This document shows, one piece after another, positions 29,166 through 40,508 of a stretch of DNA of 64,000 bases. The notes beneath the pieces are model-generated. The model had not been told where the DNA came from. It saw only the letters and a program-made list of their open reading frames with translations, and did not search any database. Position numbers and translations under genes: made by a program. The DNA lies in the NCBI RefSeq assembly GCF_002860865.1, contig NZ_PKIE01000003.1, positions 152,652 through 216,651 on the forward strand. The letters run 5' to 3'. The stretch's first letter is position 1; each line of letters opens with the position of its first letter. Source of the stretch: Streptococcus mitis (GTDB lineage Bacteria; Bacillota; Bacilli; Lactobacillales; Streptococcaceae).

Positions 29166-29336
29166 TTGTCTCTATTATTTATTATTTTAAATTTGTTTAT
29201 CTTGTACAAGATCTATTCTTTGAGACGGGAGAAATCGAAATATTTGATTTATACGGCCTATATCATATTTGGGGTAAATGTAATATATGGTATTCAATGG
29301 CTATTAAGAGAACTGATTTCAACTATTTCCCCTTAA
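29166..29336 (+). CDS. Small membrane protein with TTG start
   Basis: 56 codons from TTG: (M)SLLFIILNLFILYKIYSLRR... then a second hydrophobic stretch IYTAYIIFGVNVIYGIQWLL and the stop at 29334. GGAGGA (29155-29160) lies 5 bases before the TTG. The alternative overlapping frame from 29153 is longer (129 codons) but starts inside that ribosome binding site and runs through the terminator and into the antisense of rlmA, so I reject it. Probably co-transcribed with the preceding small membrane gene and ended by the terminator at 29356. Confidence 0.55.
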   Translation: MSLLFIILNLFILYKIYSLRREKSKYLIYTAYIIFGVNVIYGIQWLLRELISTISP

Positions 29337-29355
29337 TGTGTAGGGAAACTATAAC

Positions 29356-29400
29356 AAAACGCATAAGATTAAGGTTTTGTGTCCTGTTCTTATGCGTTTT
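29356..29400. terminator. Terminator between the small membrane genes and rlmA
   Basis: AAAACGCATAAGA (29356-29368) pairs perfectly with TCTTATGCGTTTT (29388-29400), followed by T. Confidence 0.8.
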
Positions 29401-29449
29401 TGTAATATTGAAGATTTTCGGTAAGTTTTATACCTTTGGGAAGTCTAGT

Positions 29450-30298
29450 TTAGAATGCTTTCCCAACCAGAACCTCAGCTTCAATGGTAATTTCTGTCAG
29501 TTGGCTCCAGTCAATCTTGCTCTGGTCGATGTGAAAGAGTAGGGGCGTCATGCTGAGTAGGGCTTGAAGCTGCTCTGTTGTGATAGTCTTAGTCAGAGAG
29601 ACCGTTTGGTTAGATAGGATGGTAAAGTATTCTTGGAAATGATTTTTGATATCTTGGTTAGAATAATCCTTGTTTGTCAGTTGGTCTTGTACCTTCTGGC
29701 GAATTTCTTTGAGGTGATTTTCCGTTGGAATAACCTTTATCAAGATACCGTCTTTGGATAAAACGCGACGAAATTCTCCATAGTTGGCAGGTGAGAAGAT
29801 ATCAAGTAGGATATCCATGCTGGCGTCTTTTATAGGAAGTCGTGCCAAGTCGCCAACGAACCAATTGACTGCCCAGTTGGCTTCACTTTTAGCAGCGATT
29901 TGGACAGAATCTTTGGAAATATCAAAGGCATAGAAGGTTTTGTCAGGATGACTTTCTTGTAGTTTGCGAGAATAGAATCCTTCACCACAACCGATATCTA
30001 AGACTGTGGTGCTAGTTTCTGAATTTGCTAACAAGTCAGATACAGCCTCTAAGATAGCGTGGTAAAAGCCAGATTCTAGGATTTGTTGGCGGTTTTGAAA
30101 GTTTTCCTTGTCGTAGTTGGCAGATTGCTTAATTTGAGGGGCTAGATTAACATAGCCGAATTTCGCCAGGTCAAAAGAATGGCGATTGTTACATTTGAGA
30201 CTGTTCTCTAGCAGAGTCAGATTTTCTTGACAGATAGGACAGGAAAAGGCAGTCGCAGAAGCAAAACGCTGAAGTTTGGGTTTGAGATTTGTATTCAT
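29450..30298 (-). CDS. rlmA: 23S rRNA (guanine-N1)-methyltransferase RlmA(II)
   Basis: 282-residue SAM-dependent methyltransferase. N-terminal zinc knuckle C-P-I-C...C-N-N-R-H (about residues 20-39) binds rRNA; SAM motif I is VLDIGCGEGFYS (about 98-109). The Gram-positive RlmA(II)/TlrB type methylates G748 of 23S rRNA and modulates telithromycin susceptibility in pneumococci. It stands alone and has no neighbours of related function. Confidence 0.88.
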   Translation of the reverse strand: MNTNLKPKLQRFASATAFSCPICQENLTLLENSLKCNNRHSFDLAKFGYVNLAPQIKQSANYDKENFQNRQQILESGFYHAILEAVSDLLANSETSTTVLDIGCGEGFYSRKLQESHPDKTFYAFDISKDSVQIAAKSEANWAVNWFVGDLARLPIKDASMDILLDIFSPANYGEFRRVLSKDGILIKVIPTENHLKEIRQKVQDQLTNKDYSNQDIKNHFQEYFTILSNQTVSLTKTITTEQLQALLSMTPLLFHIDQSKIDWSQLTEITIEAEVLVGKAF

Positions 30299-30376
30299 AG
30301 TTTAAGTGTATCAAAAGAGGCAAATGAAAGCAACTTTAGGAGTAAGTAGATGGGAGATTCAGTAGAAATAAAACTA

Positions 30377-30481
30377 ATACTCTTCGAAAATCAAATTCAA
30401 ACCACGTCAACGTCGCCTTGCCGTACTCAAGTACAGCCTGCGGCTAGTTTCCTAGTTTGCTCTTTGATTTTCATTGAGTAT
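30377..30481 (+). repeat. BOX element (short A-C form)
   Basis: 105 bp from ATACTCTTCGAAAATC to TTTTCATTGAGTAT, with the BOXA1R-like text CGTCAACGTCGCCTTGCCGTA. Lies between rlmA and the DUF6110-type gene. Confidence 0.9.
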
Positions 30482-30555
30482 AATTCTCCAATTTATAAAA
30501 TAAAATTGCTTTTATATCTAAATTGCTATATAATAATGATAAGGAGGAAATAAGT

Positions 30556-30834
30556 ATGTTAAAAGAAGTATTGAGCGTCGCAAAAGTTGCGAAAAAATCA
30601 TCACTCTTTTTGGGTGGTGTCGCATTTGGTACCCTTGGCTTGAAAATCTTAGCAAGTAAGGAAGCTAAAAAAGGTTATTCTAAAGCCTTGGCTAAGGCTT
30701 ATAAGTTAAAAGACGAGCTAGATGCATCTGTTTCTGTTGTGAAGCAACATGGAGACGATGTCTTGCAAGATGCCAAATATTTGTACGAGCAAGAGAAAAA
30801 AGAAGAGCAATTAGATAGCCTTATAGGAGAATAA
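30556..30834 (+). CDS. DUF6110-like small membrane-associated protein
   Basis: 92 residues: hydrophobic glycine-rich segment SLFLGGVAFGTLGLKILA (about 16-33) then a charged, mostly helical tail (KDELDASVSVVKQHGDDVLQ). The ATG at 30556 follows AAGGAGG. It ends one base before the P-type ATPase gene and is co-transcribed with it; such small proteins pair with this ATPase in streptococci. Likely an accessory of the pump. Confidence 0.78.
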   Translation: MLKEVLSVAKVAKKSSLFLGGVAFGTLGLKILASKEAKKGYSKALAKAYKLKDELDASVSVVKQHGDDVLQDAKYLYEQEKKEEQLDSLIGE

Positions 30835-30835
30835 T

Positions 30836-32899
30836 ATGTCTTTTAAAGTGCTACATAGAGGATACCAACATATCCGACTATCATCTTCTTTTTCACTCAC
30901 CTTGGATATTCAAGACTATCTTCGTTCCTTGGCGAGAGATGAAAAGGGGATTGAGTCTATCCAGTTTTACATGGATCAACAGCACTTTACTCTACGTATA
31001 AAAGAAGGCTTTTCTGTATTAGATAATGCAGAAGCCTTTTTAAAAAGAATTGATAAAGGGAAAGTTTCTGAGTTGATGACTCTTCCCATTCGTAGAGAAG
31101 AGAGTGCTTATTCTATTGTTTCAGGTGCAGCGATTAAGCGTATACTTTTTCGTAGTTTTGTGCCGTATCCTATTCGCTATATATGGACTTGTTATCAGGC
31201 CTTTGGCTATATTAGAGAAGCCTATCAAACACTAGCGCGTAAGGAACTAACGATGGAGGTTTTGGACTGTTCGGCGATTTTATTGTCCTTGTTTATGAAC
31301 CAATCCAAGACAGCTAGCAATATCATGTTTATGCTTGATTTGGGGAATCATTTAGATCAGTGGTCCTTGAAAAAAACGGCAACAGATTTAGAACAAAGCC
31401 TTCTTGCAAAAGAGAGCGATGTATTCTTAGTGCAGGGCGATACGGTCGTTAGTATCAAGAGTTCCGATGTTCAAATAGGAGATGTCTTGGTTCTATCTCA
31501 AGGAAATGAAATTCTGTTTGATGGACAAGTAGTTTCAGGTTTAGGTATGGTCAACGAAAGTTCCTTGACGGGAGAGAGTTTTCCAGTTGAAAAAAGAGAA
31601 TCTGATTTGGTTTGTGCAAATACAGTATTAGAAACTGGAGAGTTACGTATTCGTGTAACCGATAATCAGATGAACAGCCGAATTTTACAACTGATTGAGT
31701 TAATGAAGAAATCTGAAGAACACAAGAAAACGAAACAACGCTATTTCATCAAAATGGCGGACAAGGTCGTCAAATATAATTTCTTGGGGGCTGGGCTAAC
31801 TTACCTATTGACAGGTTCTTTTTCGAAGGCTATTTCTTTCCTATTAGTCGATTTCTCCTGCGCTTTGAAAATTTCTACTCCGGTAGCTTATTTGGCAGCT
31901 ATCAAGGAGGGGTTGAACCGTGAAATGGTGATTAAGGATGGAGATGTTCTGGAGAAATATCTGGAAGTTGATACCTTCTTATTTGATAAGACTGGGACAA
32001 TCACAACTAGCTATCCTATAGTTGAAAAGGTGTTGCCTTTTGGGGACTACAGTGAGGAAGATATTCTCAGAATCAGTGCCTGTCTTGAGGAACACATTTA
32101 TCATCCTATTGCTAATGCCATCGTCAAGCAAGCTGAGATAGAGGGGATTGAACATGAGGAAATGCATGGGAAACTCCAATATATCGCAAGCAAGGGGATT
32201 AAATCTCATATAGATGGCCAACCAGTTCTTATTGGGAATTATGTTTTGATGCAGGATGAGCAAATTCATATCAGTTCAGAACAAAATGCTTTAATTGAAG
32301 AGTACAAGAGTCACTACAATCTCTTATTCTTGGCTTATCAGAATGAATTGATTGGAATGTTCTGTATTCATACTCCTTTGAGAAAAGAAGCAAAAGCAGC
32401 CTTGGAGAAACTTAAGGCACAAGGGAAAAAATTGATTCTGGCAACAGGGGACACCATGGTTAGGACAGAGGAATTAGTCAAAGATTTGCCCTTTGATCAG
32501 GTCTATACAGACTTGAAACCTGATGGGAAATTTGAGTTAGTAGAGGAACTGCAGAAAGCAGGTCACACTATTTTGATGGTTGGGGATGGGTTGAATGACT
32601 CAGCGGCTCTAACCCTATCAGATATTGGTGTGGTGATGAATGAGAGTGCAGATATTTCTAAGCAGATGAGTGATATCTTATTGTTAGATAATCGTTTGGA
32701 TTTCTTCCAAGAGTTGGATTGGCTATCATCATCTTTGCAAACACTCATCAAGAAGAATATTCAAGATACCGTTGTCGTAAATAGTAGTTTGATTGGCTTT
32801 GGATTGTTTAATTGGCTCAGCCCTTCAAATCTTTCTATCTTACATAATCTAACAACCTTACGCATAGTCCTGCGTAGCCTGTCTATTAAGGCTAGATAG
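30836..32899 (+). CDS. P1B-like heavy-metal P-type ATPase, atypical CPx motif
   Basis: 687-residue cation pump. Seen: an N-terminal HMA-like domain (about 1-80) without CxxC, actuator motif LTGESFPVEK, the phosphorylated Asp in FDKTGTIT (D384), and the hinge GDGLNDSAAL. The membrane metal site that is CPC/SPC in P1B pumps reads FSCALKISTP (C342), i.e. one cysteine and no proline. Co-transcribed with the small DUF6110-like gene. Substrate not known; the altered site means copper or zinc should not be assumed. Confidence 0.88.
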   Translation: MSFKVLHRGYQHIRLSSSFSLTLDIQDYLRSLARDEKGIESIQFYMDQQHFTLRIKEGFSVLDNAEAFLKRIDKGKVSELMTLPIRREESAYSIVSGAAIKRILFRSFVPYPIRYIWTCYQAFGYIREAYQTLARKELTMEVLDCSAILLSLFMNQSKTASNIMFMLDLGNHLDQWSLKKTATDLEQSLLAKESDVFLVQGDTVVSIKSSDVQIGDVLVLSQGNEILFDGQVVSGLGMVNESSLTGESFPVEKRESDLVCANTVLETGELRIRVTDNQMNSRILQLIELMKKSEEHKKTKQRYFIKMADKVVKYNFLGAGLTYLLTGSFSKAISFLLVDFSCALKISTPVAYLAAIKEGLNREMVIKDGDVLEKYLEVDTFLFDKTGTITTSYPIVEKVLPFGDYSEEDILRISACLEEHIYHPIANAIVKQAEIEGIEHEEMHGKLQYIASKGIKSHIDGQPVLIGNYVLMQDEQIHISSEQNALIEEYKSHYNLLFLAYQNELIGMFCIHTPLRKEAKAALEKLKAQGKKLILATGDTMVRTEELVKDLPFDQVYTDLKPDGKFELVEELQKAGHTILMVGDGLNDSAALTLSDIGVVMNESADISKQMSDILLLDNRLDFFQELDWLSSSLQTLIKKNIQDTVVVNSSLIGFGLFNWLSPSNLSILHNLTTLRIVLRSLSIKAR

Positions 32900-32917
32900 A
32901 TGTGGTTATCAACAACA

Positions 32918-32955
32918 AAAAGGAGTTACCTTTCTCGAGGTTAACTCCTTTTTTA
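32918..32955. terminator. Bidirectional terminator between the ATPase gene and tyrS
   Basis: AAAAAGGAGTTA (32918-32929) pairs with TAACTCCTTTTT (32943-32954). Confidence 0.85.
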
Positions 32956-32974
32956 TAGGTAAATGTTGAACAGC

Positions 32975-34231
32975 TTAGTAAGTCAATACAAAGTATTTTT
33001 TCTTACCGCGACGGATAACAGTCAGTTCATTCTCTAACTTATCTGCGTCACTCAAGACATAGTCAAGGTCTTGGATGCGGCCGCCGTTGACGTAGATAGC
33101 TCCGTTTTGGACGTCTTCACGGGCTTGGCGTTTTGAGTTAACCACACCAGATGAGACGAGCAGTTCCACGATATTGTGATTTTCATCTGCTTGAACTTGG
33201 TAGTTTGGCACTCCACGAAGTCCTTGTTTAAGCTCTTTAACAGAAAGGTTTTTGATGTTTCCTGCAAAGAGTTGCTCAGTGATGTTGAGGGCTTCTTTGT
33301 AGGCTTCTTCTCCGTGAACAAGTGTTACGACTTCACGAGCCAAGACTTTTTGAGCCAAGCGTTCGTGTGGAGCCGCTTCAAACTGTTTACGGATGTCTTC
33401 AATCTCATCAAGTGACAAGAAAGTAAAGATCTTCAAGAAGCGAACAGCGTCTGCGTCCATAACGTTCATCCAAAATTGGTACATTTCGTATGGAGAAGTC
33501 TTTTCAGGATTGAGCCAGACTGCGTTTCCTTCTGATTTACCAAATTTCTTACCAGTTGCATCTGTGATCAATGGAACAGTGATTACATGGCCAGTCTTGT
33601 CAGCCTTACGACGAAGCAATTCGGTACCAGCTGTCATATTTCCCCACTGGTCGGAACCACCGATTTGAAGAGTGACATTATGGTCTTGGTTAAGGACAAA
33701 GAAGTCATAACCTTGCATGATTTGGTAAGCAAACTCAGTGTAAGAAATTCCTGTTTCGATCCGTTTTTTAACAGACTCTTTACTCATCATGTAGTTGACA
33801 GTAAAGTATTTTCCGATATCTCGGAGGAAGTCAATGAAGCTGATGCTGCCAAACCAGTCGTAGTTGTTGACCATGACAGCTTTATTTTCGCCATTTTCAA
33901 AGTCAAGAAAACGAGAAAGTTGTCCTTGGATAGACTTGACCCAGCCATCTACTGTGTCTTTTGTTTGGAGACTACGTTCAGCATCTTTGAAGGACGGATC
34001 TCCGATGAGACCTGTAGCACCGCCAACGAGCGCATAAGGTTTGTGACCTGCTAGCTGCAAGCGACGACTTGTCAAGATTGCGACAAGGTGGCCTAGGTGA
34101 AGGCTGTCAGCAGTTGGATCGTAGCCAGTATAATAAGAAACTTGACCTTCTTCTAGGGCTTTACGCAAAGCTTCTTCATCAGTCGTTTGAAAAATCAAAC
34201 CACGCTCTTTTAGCTCATCAAAAATGTGCAT
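32975..34231 (-). CDS. tyrS: Tyrosyl-tRNA synthetase
   Basis: 418-residue class I synthetase. Seen: [20 protein letters not shown] (HIGH region, about 34-53), the tyrosine-binding QGYDFFVL and GSDQWGN, the KMSKS-type loop KFGKSEG (about 230-236), and a C-terminal S4-like domain (about 350-418). AGGAGAAAAG precedes the ATG. The 140-base gap to pbp1b has no room for a T-box leader. Confidence 0.97.
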   Translation of the reverse strand: MHIFDELKERGLIFQTTDEEALRKALEEGQVSYYTGYDPTADSLHLGHLVAILTSRRLQLAGHKPYALVGGATGLIGDPSFKDAERSLQTKDTVDGWVKSIQGQLSRFLDFENGENKAVMVNNYDWFGSISFIDFLRDIGKYFTVNYMMSKESVKKRIETGISYTEFAYQIMQGYDFFVLNQDHNVTLQIGGSDQWGNMTAGTELLRRKADKTGHVITVPLITDATGKKFGKSEGNAVWLNPEKTSPYEMYQFWMNVMDADAVRFLKIFTFLSLDEIEDIRKQFEAAPHERLAQKVLAREVVTLVHGEEAYKEALNITEQLFAGNIKNLSVKELKQGLRGVPNYQVQADENHNIVELLVSSGVVNSKRQAREDVQNGAIYVNGGRIQDLDYVLSDADKLENELTVIRRGKKKYFVLTY

Positions 34232-34326
34232 GTGTCTTTTCTCCTTTTTAAAATTATTGTTTCTAACTATTGTATCACAAACTTGGGCAATAGCCTAGCA
34301 GAATAGGGAAGAAAGTGGCTATTTTA

Positions 34327-36838
<2,512 letters not shown>

Positions 36839-36860
36839 GTTCTATGAACTGTGCTAAATG

Positions 36861-36892
36861 AAGTGGCTAATCAATTGATTGCCACTTTTTTC
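36861..36892 (+). terminator. Terminator after pbp1b
   Basis: AAGTGGC (36861-36867) pairs with GCCACTT (36881-36887), with the inner palindrome AATCAATTGATT, then TTTTTC. Confidence 0.87.
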
Positions 36893-36920
36893 TTTTTCCC
36901 TTTCGTGTTACAATAAAGGT

Positions 36921-37832
36921 ATGAATCAGTATCAGAAAAAGATTATTAAAGGAACCATTTATTCGCTTCTATCCGGCTTGATATGGGGAATCTGTGGAAT
37001 TTTAGGAGAATATTTCTTTACTCATTATCAAGTGTCCTCTGGCTGGATTACCTCTATGCGTTTGACACTGGCAGGGAGTCTTGTGCTCATTTGGTCTGCA
37101 ATGCAATTAAAATCGCAAGTGTTAGATATTTGGCGAGATAAGAAAAATTACCTGCCCTTTTTAGCCTATGCTATTTTGGGGATTTTTTCAGTTCAGTATT
37201 TTTTCTATCTCTGTGTAGAATACTCAAATGCAGCGACAGCAACTATTTTACAGTTTATCAGTCCTGTTTTTATCCTCTTTTACAATCGCTTGGTTTATCA
37301 AAAACGAGCGTCAAAAAGTGCTATTTTCTATGTTTTGATTGCCATGCTGGGCGTGTGCTTGATGGCGACAAAGGGAGATCTCTCTCAGTTATCTATGACT
37401 CCGCTAGCCCTTATAACAGGTTTGCTGAGTGCCATGGGGGTCATGTTTAATGTTATCTTGCCCCAGCCTTTTGCGAAGCGCTATGGTTTTGTACCCACGG
37501 TTGGGTGGGGGATGATTTTGGCAGGTTTATTTAGCAATGTCCTCTCGCCGGTTTATCAGCTTTCCTTTGCTCCTGATATTTGGAGTATCTTGATTTGTCT
37601 CATTATCGCTTTCTTTGGAACGGCTTTTGCCTTTTTTATTTCCATGAAGGCTGTTTCCTTGGTTTCTCCCTTGGTGGTTTCCGTTATCAGTGCCAGTGAA
37701 CCTCTCTCTTCTGCTCTCTTGAGTGTTTTGTTCTTAGGATTGGTAGTGGATTGGTCCCTTCTTCTAGCTATGGCCCTGATTATTTTACCCATGATTTTCC
37801 TATCGATAGAAGAAGCGAAAGAAAGTAAATAA
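36921..37832 (+). CDS. EamA/RhaT-type drug/metabolite transporter
   Basis: 303-residue protein with ten hydrophobic segments in two EamA repeats (GLIWGICGILGEYFF near 12-26; GLLSAMGVMFNVILP near 178). Substrate unknown; the family exports amino acids and metabolites. The ATG at 36921 lies only seven bases after an extended -10 (TGTTACAAT, ending 36914), so the message is expected to start at or next to the A of ATG. Longer in-frame extensions run into the pbp1b terminator. Confidence 0.88.
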   Translation: MNQYQKKIIKGTIYSLLSGLIWGICGILGEYFFTHYQVSSGWITSMRLTLAGSLVLIWSAMQLKSQVLDIWRDKKNYLPFLAYAILGIFSVQYFFYLCVEYSNAATATILQFISPVFILFYNRLVYQKRASKSAIFYVLIAMLGVCLMATKGDLSQLSMTPLALITGLLSAMGVMFNVILPQPFAKRYGFVPTVGWGMILAGLFSNVLSPVYQLSFAPDIWSILICLIIAFFGTAFAFFISMKAVSLVSPLVVSVISASEPLSSALLSVLFLGLVVDWSLLLAMALIILPMIFLSIEEAKESK

Positions 37833-37861
37833 AAAGTCTTTTCTTAATTCTAAAAGTGTGC

Positions 37862-38021
37862 TATACTAGAATAGTCAATAAAACACGGGGAGATAGTTGT
37901 GAAGAGTGTTTTTAGGTTGTATCGGTAGGGGCTTGCTTTTACCGACAGCACGTTTTATCTCACATCCCTAAAAATCATACCTAAAAACAAACAAAAAGGC
38001 TTCAAATTTGAGGCCTTTTTT
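37862..38021 (+). ncRNA. Candidate leader RNA with promoter and terminator before dapH
   Basis: An extended -10 TGCTATACT (TATACT 37862-37867) opens a stretch that ends in the terminator AAAAAGGCTTCAAA/TTTGAGGCCTTTTTT (37993-38021). Between them lie the hairpin TCGGTA/TACCGA (37922-37927 with 37940-37945), GGGGAGATA (37887-37895) that can pair with TATCTC...TCCC (about 37957-37969), and the pairing GTTTTTAGG with CCTAAAAAC at the ends. dapH follows 40 bases after the terminator. Either a small RNA or a regulatory leader; no known riboswitch class was recognised. Confidence 0.45.
37899..37928 (+). CDS. Possible 9-residue leader peptide
   Basis: GTG AAG AGT ... CGG TAG encodes (M)KSVFRLYR, preceded by GGGGAG at 6-base spacing. 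The stop lies within the TCGGTA hairpin, as in translation-controlled leaders. Only spacing and position support it. Confidence 0.3.
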   Translation: MKSVFRLYR

Positions 38022-38060
38022 GGTAGAATAGGTATCATTAAAATGAACTAGGAGGCGCCT

Positions 38061-38759
38061 ATGACTGCCACAAAAATGAACGCTCAAGAAATTATCCAAT
38101 TTATCGCCAATGCTGAAAAGAAAACCAGTGTTAAGGTAACCTTTGAGGGAGAACTCGCAACTGCTGTACCAAGCTCTGTTGTCAAACTAGGGAATGTCCT
38201 ATTCGGAGATTGGAAGGACGTGGCTCCGCTTCTCGATGGTTTGGTAGAAAATCAAGACTATGTTGTTGAGCAAGATGCTCGTAATTCAGCAGTTCCCTTG
38301 CTAGACAAACGTGCTATCAACGCTCGTATCGAGCCAGGTGCTATTATCCGTGATCAGGTTGAAATTGGTGACAATGCTGTTATCATGATGGGAGCCGTTA
38401 TCAATATCGGTGCTGAAATCGGTGCAGGAACCATGATTGACATGGGGGCTATCCTTGGTGGCCGTGCTATTGTTGGAAAAAACAGTCACGTTGGTGCAGG
38501 TGCCGTTCTTGCAGGTGTGATTGAGCCAGCTAGCGCAGAACCAGTCCGTGTTGGAGATAATGTTCTTATCGGCGCTAATGCAGTGGTTATCGAAGGAGTC
38601 CAAATCGGTAGTGGTTCAGTTGTCGCAGCAGGAGCTATTGTTACCCAAGATGTTCCAGAAAACGTGGTGGTGGCAGGTGTTCCAGCTCGTATTATCAAAG
38701 AGATTGATGCCCAAACCCAACAAAAAACAGCGCTAGAGGATGCGCTTCGTACCTTATAA
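38061..38759 (+). CDS. dapH: Tetrahydrodipicolinate N-acetyltransferase
   Basis: 232-residue enzyme of the acetylated branch of the diaminopimelate/lysine pathway. N-terminal DapH domain (1-85) then a left-handed beta-helix with hexapeptide repeats ([45 protein letters not shown]). AGGAGG stands before the ATG. It is followed 67 bases later by the gene for the pathway's deacetylase. Confidence 0.95.
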   Translation: MTATKMNAQEIIQFIANAEKKTSVKVTFEGELATAVPSSVVKLGNVLFGDWKDVAPLLDGLVENQDYVVEQDARNSAVPLLDKRAINARIEPGAIIRDQVEIGDNAVIMMGAVINIGAEIGAGTMIDMGAILGGRAIVGKNSHVGAGAVLAGVIEPASAEPVRVGDNVLIGANAVVIEGVQIGSGSVVAAGAIVTQDVPENVVVAGVPARIIKEIDAQTQQKTALEDALRTL

Positions 38760-38772
38760 TTGTAAAAGTAAT

Positions 38773-38803
38773 AAAGAGGCGGAACCCTTCTTCCAGCCTC
38801 TTT
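38773..38803 (+). terminator. Weak hairpin between dapH and the deacetylase gene
   Basis: AAAGAGGC (38773-38780) pairs with GCCTCTTT (38796-38803), with an inner GGAA/TTCC; only a short T-run follows, so it may attenuate rather than stop transcription. Confidence 0.55.
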
Positions 38804-38826
38804 CTGCTATATCGGAGGATAGATAG

Positions 38827-39957
38827 ATGTTAGATTTGATTCAGACTAGACGAGATTTGCACCAGATTCCAGAGATTGGCTTGGAGGAGTTCGAGACTCA
38901 GGCTTATTTGCTGGATGTAATTGAGAAATTGATTGAAGGTAAGGAATTTGTTCAAGTTCGTACTTGGCGGACAGGTATTTTGGTTTATTTGCAGGGAAGT
39001 CAGCCAGAGCGGACCATTGGTTGGCGAACAGATATTGATGGCCTGCCTATCGTCGAACAAACAGGCCTTCCTTTCGCTTCCCAGCACCAAGGTCGTATGC
39101 ACGCCTGTGGCCATGATTTCCACATGACTATTGCTTTGGGCTGTCTTGAGCGAGCCCTTGAGGAGCAACCAAAGAACAATCTGCTCTTTCTGTTTCAGCC
39201 TGCTGAAGAAAATGAAGCTGGTGGCATGCTCATGTATGAGGATGGCGCTTTTGGAGACTGGTTGCCAGACCAGTTTTATGGACTCCATGTGAGACCAGAT
39301 TTGAAAGTCGGCCAGATTGCGACTAATACTCATACACTCTTTGCAGGAACTTGCGAGGTGAAGATCCGTTTCAAAGGCAAAGGTGGCCACGCAGCCTTTC
39401 CACATGAAGCTAATGACGCCTTGGTGGCGGCTAGTTACTTTGTTACCCAGGTGCAGTCAGTTGTCAGCCGCAATGTTAACCCAATCGAGGGAGCAGTGGT
39501 GACCTTTGGCGTTTTTCATGCTGGAACAACCAACAATGTTATCACAGACACAGCCTTTTTGCATGGAACCATTCGGGCCTTGACTCAGGACATGAGTCTC
39601 TTGGTTCAAAAGAGGGTCAAAACAGTTGCAGAAGGGGTTGCAGCTGCCTTTGATATGGAAGTCGAAGTGGAACTCAAACAAGGTGGATACCTACCTGTTG
39701 AGAACAATCCAGCCTTGGCGCGTGAACTGATGAACTTCTTTGAAGAGAAAGACGGAATCGAGTTGATTGATATCGAGCCTGCTATGACAGGTGAAGACTT
39801 TGGTTATCTCCTTTCAAAAGTTGATGGCGTTATGTTCTGGCTTGGTATAGATAGTCCCTACGCCCTTCATCACCCTCAGATGAGTCCTAAGGAAGAAGCC
39901 TTAGCCATTGGGGTAGATGCGGTCTCTAGTTTCCTGAAAAAGAAGGCAGTAGAGTAG
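38827..39957 (+). CDS. N-acetyldiaminopimelate deacetylase (M20 family)
   Basis: 376-residue amidohydrolase of the M20D group. Seen: [17 protein letters not shown] (about 8-24), [11 protein letters not shown], the metal-binding [10 protein letters not shown] (about 93-102), the catalytic-type EEN near 131 and the dimerisation domain with [15 protein letters not shown]. The partner dapH upstream makes the N-acetyl-DAP pathway role likely. GGAGGAT precedes the ATG. Followed immediately by the cyclo-ligase gene. Confidence 0.9.
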   Translation: MLDLIQTRRDLHQIPEIGLEEFETQAYLLDVIEKLIEGKEFVQVRTWRTGILVYLQGSQPERTIGWRTDIDGLPIVEQTGLPFASQHQGRMHACGHDFHMTIALGCLERALEEQPKNNLLFLFQPAEENEAGGMLMYEDGAFGDWLPDQFYGLHVRPDLKVGQIATNTHTLFAGTCEVKIRFKGKGGHAAFPHEANDALVAASYFVTQVQSVVSRNVNPIEGAVVTFGVFHAGTTNNVITDTAFLHGTIRALTQDMSLLVQKRVKTVAEGVAAAFDMEVEVELKQGGYLPVENNPALARELMNFFEEKDGIELIDIEPAMTGEDFGYLLSKVDGVMFWLGIDSPYALHHPQMSPKEEALAIGVDAVSSFLKKKAVE

Positions 39958-39968
39958 AGGGCTTGTCT

Positions 39969-40508
39969 ATGAAATCGGAATTACGCAAGCAAGTCTTGCA
40001 CGAAATGAAGGCTATCCCTCGAGAGCAAAAACAGTTTATAGACCAAGCTTTAACTGAGCGACTTTTACAACACCCCTTTTACCAAGAAGCCAAGGTCATC
40101 GCAAGCTACCTCTCTTTTCCTCATGAGTTTCAAACTCAGGAACTGATTGACCAGGCGCTGAGGGACGGCAAGAAGGTTCTGATACCCAAAACTTATCCCA
40201 AGGGGCGCATGGACTTTGTAGTCTATAATCCGCAACAACTAGCCAAAACTTCTTTTGGCTTACTGGAACCACAGGGAGATTTGGAAGTGGTGGCTGCATC
40301 TCAGATTGATTTGATTCATGTTCCTGGCTTGGCTTTTACGACGGAAGGATATCGGATTGGATACGGTGGAGGTTATTATGATCACTATCTGAAACATATT
40401 ACTGGTCATACTTTGAGTACGATATATCCTTGTCAAATTCAGGACTTTAGCCCTGAAAATCATGATATTCCTGTTCAGGAGGTACTGATTGATGAAAGAA
40501 ATCTTTGA
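39969..40508 (+). CDS. 5-formyltetrahydrofolate cyclo-ligase
   Basis: 179-residue enzyme that converts 5-formyl-THF to 5,10-methenyl-THF with ATP. Signature: LRKQVLHEMK near the N-terminus, VPGLAFTTEGYRIGYGGGYY (about 118-137) with the Gly-rich ATP-binding stretch. The ATG at 39969 with GAGGG 7 bases before it was chosen over a TTG six bases earlier. It overlaps the start of the rhomboid gene by 17 bases. Confidence 0.92.
   Translation: MKSELRKQVLHEMKAIPREQKQFIDQALTERLLQHPFYQEAKVIASYLSFPHEFQTQELIDQALRDGKKVLIPKTYPKGRMDFVVYNPQQLAKTSFGLLEPQGDLEVVAASQIDLIHVPGLAFTTEGYRIGYGGGYYDHYLKHITGHTLSTIYPCQIQDFSPENHDIPVQEVLIDERNL

Noticed and set aside
29153-29542. 129-codon plus-strand frame over the small membrane gene and the rlmA end
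   Set aside because: Starts within the ribosome binding site of a better small ORF, passes a strong terminator and is antisense to rlmA.
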